A DNA stretch of 13,352 bases from NCBI GenBank assembly GCA_029062865.1, contig JAIDPG010000040.1:1-13352 (forward strand). Reading direction: 5' to 3'. This DNA is from Oscillospiraceae bacterium (lineage in GTDB: Bacteria; Bacillota; Clostridia; Oscillospirales; Ruminococcaceae). Made by a program: the position numbers and the translations under genes. Each line of letters starts with the position of its first letter. The stretch's first letter is position 1. The notes under the pieces are model-generated. The model had not been told where the DNA came from and made no database searches. It worked only from the letters and a program-made list of their open reading frames with translations. Below are positions 5,939 through 12,153 of the stretch, one piece after another.

Positions 5939-6499
5939 ATGAACTACGGGTTATGGAGTATCGTTATAATTTGCCTCGGGGCGGCTGCGATCGTTTGTCA
6001 AACCGTTTATATGATTATCACGCGCCGCCGCGCGAAGCGGCTCGGTATACTGAGCGTAAAATATCCCGTGTGGAACGGCGGCACTGCGATTTCGGCGTTA
6101 ATTGTAATGATGGGTATCTTTTTGCTGATCATAGGCGTTACTGAAATCAACCGCAGCCTCGCCGACCTTGCGAACTATCGGGCGTGGCTCTCGCAAGACC
6201 CGGAGTTTTACACACGGTATATCGAAAAAACGGAGACCGCTCTTGCGAGAGACCGCTTTCAGCTCGTTCTCATTATCTTTATCACGGCTTTGGAGCTTTT
6301 GACGATATTCAAAAGCGGCGTGTATATCACAAAAGACGGCGTTTTGTTCTTCGGCGGCTTAAAGCCGCAAAAGACAGCCGCTCGGATAGAGTCCGGCGCG
6401 ATCAATTTCTACGTCGGCAAGAAGCGGCAAAGTTATGCGTTTGAGCTTCCGAATAACGAGGAAAACAGGGCGCTGTTTTCTGAATTCCTGACCAACTAG
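5939..6499 (+). CDS. Small membrane protein, paralog A
   Basis: I do not recognise this 186-residue protein. Three hydrophobic segments are visible (about 5-27, 50-68 and 106-124). The loop between the second and third (69-105) is charged and likely helical. A C-terminal soluble domain (about 125-186) begins with VYITKDGVLFFGGL and contains short beta strands. It shares plan and the YIT.[DE]G[VI]L junction with the next gene product, so the two are distant paralogs. The start has AAAGGTG as ribosome binding site and lies 27 bases after ricT, suggesting co-transcription. The domain after the last membrane segment resembles the small membrane-linked domains described in DUF5673-type proteins, but I am unsure of that match. 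Confidence 0.75.
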   Translation: MNYGLWSIVIICLGAAAIVCQTVYMIITRRRAKRLGILSVKYPVWNGGTAISALIVMMGIFLLIIGVTEINRSLADLANYRAWLSQDPEFYTRYIEKTETALARDRFQLVLIIFITALELLTIFKSGVYITKDGVLFFGGLKPQKTAARIESGAINFYVGKKRQSYAFELPNNEENRALFSEFLTN

Positions 6500-6540
6500 C
6501 AACTAACCGTTATTAAACTAACAGCTATGAGGGAACATTT

Positions 6541-7251
6541 ATGAGCATAATAACTTGGATCGGCTTGGCGGTGGTGGCATTTTCTTTGGTGATGGTTCTG
6601 ATCCAGGTCGTCCGCTCGCGGGTGGTCGCGGGCAAGGCGGGAATCATCAAGGTTTGCGTGCCGCCCTCCGCGCTGGCTGTTCAGTTGATATGCGCCGGGC
6701 TGTTTGCCTTTTTCGGCGTAGGCAGGCCGAGCGCAGCGCGGGAGTACTTCGACGCGGCGGATAAAGCCGAGATGCTGATCAACGCCGTTGACGGCGTAAT
6801 TGACGACGATTTTCAGCAGGTTTCGGATAAATCCCCCTCCGAAAGTATTGCGGACATCAGAAAGAAGATCGCGAATTGCAGGCAAGCCGGCGAAGCGAAT
6901 AAGACATTCGCGGCAAGCCTGTTCATTCTCGCGGCAGGCAACCTTATTTTGATCCTCTCGACGGTTTGGTACATAACCGAGGAGGGCATTTTAATGCCGA
7001 GGTTCAAGGTTCCCGAGCCGTTCTGCGCCAAGCAAAACGGAAATAAGATCGAGCTTCACTATCTGGCGCAGTTCAAAAACGCGACAAAGGTGATTTCGTT
7101 CAAAGCAACGCCGAAAAACCTCGCGGTTTTTGGGAGGTTTATGGTTTGGGAGCAAAACACGCAGAATGTTCCGCTTCCGCAAAGCCCGCAATATCAAATT
7201 CCGCAAAATCCGCAAGACGCAAATATTCCCAACGACAAGGAGCAGCTATGA
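6541..7251 (+). CDS. Small membrane protein, paralog B
   Basis: This 236-residue protein has the same architecture as the preceding product: membrane segments at about 3-24, 43-60 and 125-147. The charged helical loop (61-120) contains SPSESIADIRKKIANCRQA, and a C-terminal beta-rich domain starts at WYITEEGILMP (143-153). It adds a Pro/Gln/Asn-rich tail (about 205-236) missing from paralog A. GAGGG precedes the ATG. The stop codon overlaps the coaX start (ATGA, 7248-7251), which implies translational coupling. No function can be assigned. Its linkage to coaX may be only operon sharing. Confidence 0.78.
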   Translation: MSIITWIGLAVVAFSLVMVLIQVVRSRVVAGKAGIIKVCVPPSALAVQLICAGLFAFFGVGRPSAAREYFDAADKAEMLINAVDGVIDDDFQQVSDKSPSESIADIRKKIANCRQAGEANKTFAASLFILAAGNLILILSTVWYITEEGILMPRFKVPEPFCAKQNGNKIELHYLAQFKNATKVISFKATPKNLAVFGRFMVWEQNTQNVPLPQSPQYQIPQNPQDANIPNDKEQL

Positions 7252-8021
7252 TATTAACAATTGATGTCGGCAACACAAACACGCAGTTCGGCGTTTTCGA
7301 CGAGAACGAAACGCTTGTTTTCCAATCGCGCATCGCGACAAATCAGTTCCGCATGGAGGATGAGTACGCCGTTACGCTTATGGATATTCTCGCGCTGTAC
7401 GGCGTGGACGCCAAGAGCATAAGCGGCGCGATACTCGCGTCGGTAGTGCCCCCTGTGACGGTGCAGATAAAGCCCGCTATCGAAAAGGTCTGCGGGTGCA
7501 GAGTTAAGACGGTAGGGCCCGGGCTGAAAACGGGCTTGAATATCAAGATAGACGAGCCCGCGGCGCTTGGGGCGGATTTGGCGGCGGTAGCGGTCGGGGC
7601 AAAGGAAAAGTACCCGCTGCCCGCTATCGTCATCGACCTCGGCACGGCGACAAAGATACTCGCGGTGGATAAAAGCGGCGCGTTTGTCGGCGGGATAATC
7701 GCCCCCGGCGTGAAGATCTCCGCGGAGGCGCTCGCGCAGAAAACCGCCGTTCTCCCGCTTATCGGCATAAGCGGCGAGCCGATAAAAAGCGTCATCGGGA
7801 CAAACACGATAGACTGTATGCGCTCGGGGCTTCTGAATGGCACGGCGTTTATGCTCGACGGAATGATAGAGAGCTTTCAAAAGGAGCTCGGCGAAAAGTG
7901 CACCGTCATCGCGACGGGAGGCTTCTCGGGAGTGATAAAGCCATTGTGTAAAACAGACTTTGTCCTCGATGAAAATCTGATACTGAAAGGGCTTCTTGAA
8001 ATTTATAAGAAGAACAGTTGA
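7248..8021 (+). CDS. coaX: Type III pantothenate kinase
   Basis: CoaX phosphorylates pantothenate with ATP, the first step of coenzyme A synthesis, in the cytoplasm. The 257-residue product matches the usual length of about 255-260. It shows the acetate-kinase/actin fold motifs: IDVGNTNTQFGVF (5-17) with Asp6, VGPGLKTGL (89-97), the pantothenate-site segment LGADLAAVAVGA (107-118) with the expected catalytic Asp110, DLGTATK (130-136) and GGIIAPG (148-154), then TAVLP (166-170). Many CoaX proteins have Gly-Ala-Asp-Arg where this one has Gly-Ala-Asp-Leu, and GTATT where this one has GTATK; I believe such variants occur in Clostridia but cannot verify it here. A frame upstream to 7146 is ignored because ATG 7248 has AAGGAG just before it and the family begins with Met-(Ile/Leu)-Leu. 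The S-component gene follows. Confidence 0.95.
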   Translation: MILTIDVGNTNTQFGVFDENETLVFQSRIATNQFRMEDEYAVTLMDILALYGVDAKSISGAILASVVPPVTVQIKPAIEKVCGCRVKTVGPGLKTGLNIKIDEPAALGADLAAVAVGAKEKYPLPAIVIDLGTATKILAVDKSGAFVGGIIAPGVKISAEALAQKTAVLPLIGISGEPIKSVIGTNTIDCMRSGLLNGTAFMLDGMIESFQKELGEKCTVIATGGFSGVIKPLCKTDFVLDENLILKGLLEIYKKNS

Positions 8022-8078
8022 AACTTGGGGTCTGCGATCTGTAAGATCGTAAATATATACCCGCGGTACATCAATCAA

Positions 8079-8164
8079 AAAGCGCAACAGCCAAAAAGCT
8101 GAAGCAGAGGAGCGAAGCGACGGTTGCGAAGCTTTTTAGCGAGCGTCGCGTTGCTGCGCGCTTT
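8079..8164. repeat. Imperfect nested inverted repeat between coaX and the S component
   Basis: AAAGCGC (8079-8085) pairs with GCGCTTT (8158-8164), and inside it AAAAAGCT (8093-8100) pairs perfectly with AGCTTTTT (8130-8137). The core contains GGAGCGAAGCG (8109-8119), which recurs at 9110-9120 in the next intergenic region. The G/C-rich, hairpin-forming character differs from the flanking A/T-rich bases. It may be a dispersed intergenic repeat or a processing hairpin; no terminator T-run follows. Confidence 0.5.
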
Positions 8165-8197
8165 AAATAGGGTTGAGTGCCAGCAAAGGAGTTTTCT

Positions 8198-8824
8198 ATG
8201 GAAAACACAACAAAAGCGCCCGAAAAGGGCAATTCCCCAAAAGGGAAATTCAGCGTGTACACTATCGTGGGGCTTGGACTGCTCACGGCGATAGTGGTGG
8301 TTTTGCAGCTGTTCGCGTCGCAGATACGGATAGGCGGGCTGTTTTCGATAACGCTCTGCCTTGCTCCGATAGCGATAGGCGCGGCGCTGTATGGCTGGAA
8401 GGGCGGCGTGTGGCTCGGATTTGCGTTCGGGCTGGTCGTGATGTTTACGGACACGGCGCTGTTTTTCCCGATAAATCCCGCCGGGACTATCATCACGGTC
8501 ATGGCAAAGGGAATGTTGGCGGGTCTTGCGGCGGGACTTCTGTTCAAGCCGCTCGCGAAAAAGAGCGACCTGTTCGCCGTTATCGTCTGCGGAGTTGTCG
8601 TGCCGTTTGTCAACAAGGCGATATTCGTCGCGGGGTGCGGAATTTTCTTCCTTGACACCGTAAAAAGCTGGGCTTCAAGCGCCGAAGCGACAAGTGTCGT
8701 CGCGTACTTATTCTTCGGAATGACGGGCTTTAACTTCTTGGTGGAGCTCGGCGTGAACCTCGTCCTCAGCACGGCGATCGTAAGAATTATTCAGCTCGGC
8801 AGAAAGAAGCTGGTGCTTCAGTAA
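8198..8824 (+). CDS. ECF transporter S component, probable pantothenate uptake
   Basis: The 208-residue membrane protein is a substrate-binding S component of an energy-coupling-factor transporter (ECF_trnsprt family). It would work with a shared EcfA-EcfA'-EcfT module encoded elsewhere. Six hydrophobic segments are visible, starting at about FSVYTIVGLGLLTAIVVVLQ, then the typical block GLFSITLCLAPIAIGAALYG, WLGFAFGLVVMF, GTIITVMAKGMLAGLAAGLL, FAVIVCGVVVPFVNKAIFVA and FNFLVELGVNLVLSTAIV. The Ala/Gly-rich first helix suits contact with EcfT. ATG 8198 follows AAAGGAG; a GTG-started frame 21 bases upstream is less likely. Location directly after coaX suggests that the substrate is pantothenate (a PanT), which is inference from context, since S-component sequence alone does not tell the substrate. 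A terminator follows 12 bases after the stop. Confidence 0.85.
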   Translation: MENTTKAPEKGNSPKGKFSVYTIVGLGLLTAIVVVLQLFASQIRIGGLFSITLCLAPIAIGAALYGWKGGVWLGFAFGLVVMFTDTALFFPINPAGTIITVMAKGMLAGLAAGLLFKPLAKKSDLFAVIVCGVVVPFVNKAIFVAGCGIFFLDTVKSWASSAEATSVVAYLFFGMTGFNFLVELGVNLVLSTAIVRIIQLGRKKLVLQ

Positions 8825-8836
8825 TCCAACAAAATT

Positions 8837-8870
8837 CCGCGGCTCGGTAAATCGAGCCGCGGATTATTTT
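8837..8870 (+). terminator. Intrinsic terminator after the coaX/S-component unit
   Basis: A perfect 10-bp stem, CCGCGGCTCG (8837-8846) with CGAGCCGCGG (8853-8862), loop GTAAAT, is followed by ATTATTTT. It closes the ricT-to-S-component transcription unit. Confidence 0.9.
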
Positions 8871-8881
8871 GCCTAAAAACA

Positions 8882-8910
8882 TTGACATTTTCTCCAAAAT
8901 ATGTTATAAT
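8882..8910 (+). promoter_or_regulatory. Consensus sigma-A promoter of the GH13 gene
   Basis: A perfect TTGACA (8882-8887) and a perfect TATAAT (8905-8910) are 17 bases apart. Transcription should begin near 8917, so the mRNA carries an untranslated leader of almost 290 bases. Confidence 0.9.
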
Positions 8911-8916
8911 AGAGTG

Positions 8917-9205
8917 TATAAATTTTTCGCAGCACCTGCGAAAAACCCGTAAATTTCAAATTTAAATTATTGCGGACTGTGGCAACATTACGGTGGCGCA
9001 TCAAAAGCGTAATCTCCCGAATTACATCACGAGACCGCATAAATTTCAAAAAGTGTCAAGATTTTCGAAGAAAATCTTGACCGGTTCCGTCAGCGGTATC
9101 GCTCGACATGGAGCGAAGCGGAGTGGCGAGCGATATCGGTGACGGAATTTTGAAATTTAAATATAAATAATTTTGAAATTTAAATCTAAATAAGGAGAAA
9201 AACAT
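8917..9205 (+). promoter_or_regulatory. Long structured leader of the GH13 gene with nested inverted repeats
   Basis: The leader holds no gene but much symmetry. TAAATTTCAAA occurs at 8950-8960 and 9040-9050; its complement TTTGAAATTTA occurs at 9149-9159 and 9172-9182, so two nested long-range stems are possible. Between them lie a perfect 11-bp hairpin TCAAGATTTTC/GAAAATCTTGA (9056-9080) and 21-nt arms, 19 complementary, at 9085-9105 and 9127-9147. TTGCGG (8970-8975) can pair with CCGCA(T) (9035-9040), enclosing ATTACG/CGTAAT. The last copy ends 10 bases before the AAGGAG site (9192-9197). I do not recognise a known riboswitch. The 120-bp block 9040-9159, with 12-bp perfect ends, could also be a MITE-like insert. 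Confidence 0.6.
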
Positions 9206-10531
9206 ATGAATTGGTTTGAAAACGCTGTATTTTATCACATTTACCCGATCGGGTATTTTGGCTGCCCACGGCAGAACGATCAGACGAGCGAGCCCACGCA
9301 CAAGATCTTAAAGCTAATTGACGATATCCCGCATATCAAGTCGCTTGGCTGCAACGCTATCTACTTCGGACCGGTGTTCGAGAGCGTCGCGCACGGCTAT
9401 GACACTATCGACTACAAGACGATAGACCGCCGCCTCGGCACTAACGAGGACTTCAAAAAGGTCTGCGACGCGCTGCACGAGAACGGGATAAAGGTGGTTC
9501 TGGACGGCGTGTTCAACCACGTGGGGCGCGACTTCACGGCGTTTAAGGACGTTCGCGAGCATAAGCTCGGAAGTGCGAAAAAGGATTGGTTCCACGTGCG
9601 CGAGGGCAACTCGGGCTACAACGACGGCTTCTATTACGAGGGCTGGGAGGGGCATTACGAGCTTGTTAAGCTCAACCTCTACAACGGCGAGGTGAAGCAG
9701 TATCTCAAGGACGTTATCACGGGCTGGAAAAACGAGTTCGGCATTGACGGACTTCGCCTTGACGTGGCTTACTGCCTCGACCAGAATTTCTTAAAGGAGC
9801 TGCGCGGTCACTGCAAGTGGCTAGCGGAGGATTTCTTCCTGCTCGGCGAGACGCTCCACGGGGATTACAATATGTGGATGAACGACCAGATGCTCGATTC
9901 CGTAACGAATTACGAGTGCTACAAGGGCTTGTTCTCCAGCTTCAACGATATGAACATGTTTGAGATAGCGCACTCGATAAACCGCCAGTTCGGAAGCGAG
10001 AACTGGTGCCTTTACAGAGGCAAGCACCTCTACACGTTCGTTGACAACCACGACGTAACGCGCGTCGCGACTATCCTCAAAACCAAGGAGCACCTGCCGC
10101 TTATCTACACGCTGCTGTTTATGATGCCGGGAATTCCGTCGGTTTATTACGGGAGCGAGTTCGCGATAGAGGGCGACAAGCGCGGCGGCGGCGACGACGT
10201 TCTCCGCCCGGAGTTCGACCTTGAGAAGATGAAGAGCGAGGGTCACCGCGACCTCACCGAGCACATCAACAAGCTCGCCGAGATACAGAAAAACCACCCC
10301 GCGGCTTCGCAGGGCGACTACAGGCAGGTGCAGCTTACGAACAGACAGTACGCGTTCTCGCGCTCCGCGGACGGCGAGACGCTGCTCACGGTAATCAACG
10401 CCGACGGCGCGCCGTTTACGTTCAACCTGAATATGGGCGGAGAAGCCGAAAACCTCCTCACCGGCGAAAAAATGCAGCTCGGAGGGCTGACGCTCCCCGC
10501 GTTTACTTCCGTTGTTCTTAAGGTCAACTAA
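9206..10531 (+). CDS. GH13 alpha-amylase-family glucan hydrolase, cytoplasmic
   Basis: The 441-residue enzyme has a complete GH13 (beta/alpha)8 barrel. The four conserved regions are DGVFNHV (100-106), GLRLDVA (182-188; nucleophile Asp186), GETLH (214-218; acid/base Glu215) and FVDNHD (278-283; stabiliser Asp283). An all-beta C-terminal domain follows (about 360-441). There is no signal peptide, so it should act inside the cell on imported maltodextrins or stored glycogen. Layout is closest to cyclomaltodextrinase/maltogenic amylase/alpha-glucosidase types, but those of about 580 residues have an N-terminal CBM34 domain that is missing here. AAGGAG at 9192-9197 fixes the ATG. It is expressed from a consensus promoter through a long structured leader, which suggests post-initiation control. 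Exact specificity cannot be told from the sequence. No clear terminator separates it from dprA. Confidence 0.93.
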   Translation: MNWFENAVFYHIYPIGYFGCPRQNDQTSEPTHKILKLIDDIPHIKSLGCNAIYFGPVFESVAHGYDTIDYKTIDRRLGTNEDFKKVCDALHENGIKVVLDGVFNHVGRDFTAFKDVREHKLGSAKKDWFHVREGNSGYNDGFYYEGWEGHYELVKLNLYNGEVKQYLKDVITGWKNEFGIDGLRLDVAYCLDQNFLKELRGHCKWLAEDFFLLGETLHGDYNMWMNDQMLDSVTNYECYKGLFSSFNDMNMFEIAHSINRQFGSENWCLYRGKHLYTFVDNHDVTRVATILKTKEHLPLIYTLLFMMPGIPSVYYGSEFAIEGDKRGGGDDVLRPEFDLEKMKSEGHRDLTEHINKLAEIQKNHPAASQGDYRQVQLTNRQYAFSRSADGETLLTVINADGAPFTFNLNMGGEAENLLTGEKMQLGGLTLPAFTSVVLKVN

Positions 10532-10543
10532 AAAATAAGCCGA

Positions 10544-10567
10544 TTTTCCCCGCCTTCGGCGGGAAAA
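10544..10567. repeat. CTCCCC-type hairpin after the GH13 gene
   Basis: TTTTCCCCGCC (10544-10554) pairs with GGCGGGAAAA (10558-10567), with one bulged C and loop TTC. The flanks are A-rich (AAAAAATAA before, AAAATAAAAAA after) and no T-run follows on either strand, so it is a poor terminator. It resembles the hairpins at 981, 4792 and 10615. Confidence 0.6.
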
Positions 10568-10614
10568 CCAAAATAAAAAAGCGCGGCTCTCCCTATCGGA
10601 GACGGGAAAACCCA

Positions 10615-10655
10615 GTTTGAATTCTCCCCCGCCGGAGGCGGGGGAGAATTCAAAC
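10615..10655. repeat. Perfect 19-bp inverted repeat upstream of dprA
   Basis: GTTTGAATTCTCCCCCGCC (10615-10633) and its exact reverse complement (10637-10655) surround a GGA loop. The hairpin ends 8 to 12 bases before the dprA ribosome binding site (AGGAG, 10667-10671). No T-run follows it. Its perfection over 41 bases points to a recent insertion or to a selected RNA structure. Confidence 0.85.
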
Positions 10656-10678
10656 TAACAGCTAACAGGAGTAAGAAA

Positions 10679-11926
10679 ATGTCAAAAAGTCCCGTTGAAG
10701 TCTGGCTCTGGCTTTTGCTTGTAATGGAGCCGTATAATCCGAAAACGCACTTTATTCTCGAGGAATGCGGCGGCGACGCTTCCGAGGCGGCGCGGAGAAT
10801 CCGCGACGGAAAGTACGACTTCCTCTCCGACGCCCAGAAGAAAAACGCCGAGAGCGTTCGAATGAAGGACGTGCGCGAGGTTATGGAGCTTTGCGAGAAA
10901 AACAGAGTTCGCATAATCACGCTCAACGACGAGGAGTACCCGCCGCTGCTGCGCGGTATCGAAAACCCGCCGATAGTGCTGTTCTGCGCGGGGAGCCTTA
11001 AAGGGCTCAACAACTCGATAACGCTTTCGGTGGTCGGGGCGCGGAGCATCAGCGATTACGGCTTAATGGTCACAAGCCGCGTTCTGGAGCCGCTCGTGAA
11101 GCTCGGCGTGGTGATAATAAGCGGAATAGCCGTCGGCGCGGACGCGGCGGCGCATAGCGTCTGCCTTAGAAATCACGGGCGGACTGTCGCGGTGCTCGGG
11201 TGCGGAATTCTCGTGAATTACCCCGCCGAAAACGCGGCGCTGAAGCGCGAGATCATTGCGAACGGCGGCGCGATAGTAAGCGAGCTGATGCCGATGGCAA
11301 AGCCGAGCGCGCACTATTTCCATACGCGAAACAGAATAATCGCGGGGCTGTCGCTCGGGACGCTTGTCACCGAGGCGGGCAGCAGAAGCGGCTCGCTGCT
11401 GACGGCGAACCACGCGCTGGCGCAGGAGCGCGACGTATTCTGCGTGCCGCCGCATGATCTGTTCTCGTCGAAGTGTAACGGCGTTGTGCCGCTGCTGCGC
11501 GAGGGCGCGAAGGCGGTGTATAACTTCACGGATATCCTCGACTCGTTTTCTATGTATTTCTCCAACACGCAGTATGTACGGGATTTTGTCGCGGACATCG
11601 AAAGGCGGGAGTTCAAGCGCAAAACTCCCCGTAAGCCGATAGCGAAAATGCCGGAAAATATCGCGCAGGATCCCGATGCCGAAATAACGGAAAATGTCAA
11701 AAAAAGTGAAAAAACTCCGCATACCGAGCTCGCCGAGGAGCTTCTGTCCTCGCTGGAGCCGATCGAGGCGGAGCTGCTGAAGGCGCTCGCCGAAAGTCCC
11801 GCGAAAGTCGACAAGCTTGTGGAGACGCTTGGCAAAAGCGTAGATGAGCTCACCGAGGCGCTGACAAACCTGGAGATCGCGGGATACATTGCCAGAGGCG
11901 CGGACGGGGATTACGTGTTAGAGTAA
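10679..11926 (+). CDS. dprA: DNA processing protein DprA (Smf)
   Basis: DprA binds single-stranded DNA entering during transformation and loads RecA on it; it also occurs in species without known competence. The 415-residue protein has an N-terminal helical region (1-75), the extended Rossmann fold with VVGARSISDYG (118-128), SGIAVGADAAAH (148-159), VLGCGILVNYP (172-182), RNRIIAGLS (217-225), TEAGSRSGSLLTA (231-243) and DVFCVPP (252-258), a charged linker (305-350) and a C-terminal winged-helix domain (about 355-415; LEIAGYIARGADGDYVLE end). The common Phe-Pro-X-Arg motif reads Phe-His-Thr-Arg here. It is longer than B. subtilis DprA (297) because of the linker and winged helix. AGGAG precedes ATG 10679. 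It probably reads through from the GH13 unit or from an unseen promoter, and is closed by a terminator. Confidence 0.95.
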   Translation: MSKSPVEVWLWLLLVMEPYNPKTHFILEECGGDASEAARRIRDGKYDFLSDAQKKNAESVRMKDVREVMELCEKNRVRIITLNDEEYPPLLRGIENPPIVLFCAGSLKGLNNSITLSVVGARSISDYGLMVTSRVLEPLVKLGVVIISGIAVGADAAAHSVCLRNHGRTVAVLGCGILVNYPAENAALKREIIANGGAIVSELMPMAKPSAHYFHTRNRIIAGLSLGTLVTEAGSRSGSLLTANHALAQERDVFCVPPHDLFSSKCNGVVPLLREGAKAVYNFTDILDSFSMYFSNTQYVRDFVADIERREFKRKTPRKPIAKMPENIAQDPDAEITENVKKSEKTPHTELAEELLSSLEPIEAELLKALAESPAKVDKLVETLGKSVDELTEALTNLEIAGYIARGADGDYVLE

Positions 11927-11951
11927 AAGAGATTTAGAGGCAAGAATTACG

Positions 11952-11980
11952 GAAGCGGGAGTTTTCCCGCTTCTTTTTTT
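11952..11980 (+). terminator. Intrinsic terminator after dprA
   Basis: A perfect 9-bp stem GAAGCGGGA (11952-11960) with TCCCGCTTC (11965-11973), loop GTTT, is followed directly by seven T. It ends the GH13-dprA unit. Confidence 0.93.
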
Positions 11981-12055
11981 GTGTTTGAACCGCGTTTCGC
12001 AGTTCTTACTTCTAACCTCTTAAATTCTTTTCATCTAAATATCACAATAACTACC

Positions 12056-12084
12056 TTGACAAAATGAGGTCAATAATATATAAT
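12056..12084 (+). promoter_or_regulatory. Consensus promoter of the acyl-CoA synthetase gene
   Basis: A perfect TTGACA (12056-12061) and perfect TATAAT (12079-12084) are 17 bases apart. TTGAC (12056-12060) and GTCAA (12069-12073) form a short inverted repeat across the -35 box and spacer that could be an operator. In the leader, GGTAAGC (12091-12097) can pair with GCTTGCC (12120-12126) with one G-U, enclosing a GGAGGG sequence. Confidence 0.85.
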
Positions 12085-12153
12085 TAAATTGGTAAGCTTT
12101 ACGCTTTTTTGGAGGGTTGGCTTGCCGCAATAATACACGAAAAGAGAATTAAA

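Noticed and set aside
8970..9040. Known metabolite riboswitch in the GH13 leader
   Set aside because: I compared it by eye with the consensus of THF, ZTP, c-di-GMP, c-di-AMP, glutamine and cobalamin classes and saw no conserved core.
10544..10567. Terminator between the GH13 gene and dprA
   Set aside because: The hairpin is followed by A-rich, not T-rich, sequence on the plus strand, and nothing convincing on the minus strand.
12111..12133. Mini leader ORF (GGAGGG, TTG, two codons, TAA) before the acyl-CoA synthetase
   Set aside because: A three-codon frame with a rare start is expected by chance; no attenuator structure with a T-run accompanies it.
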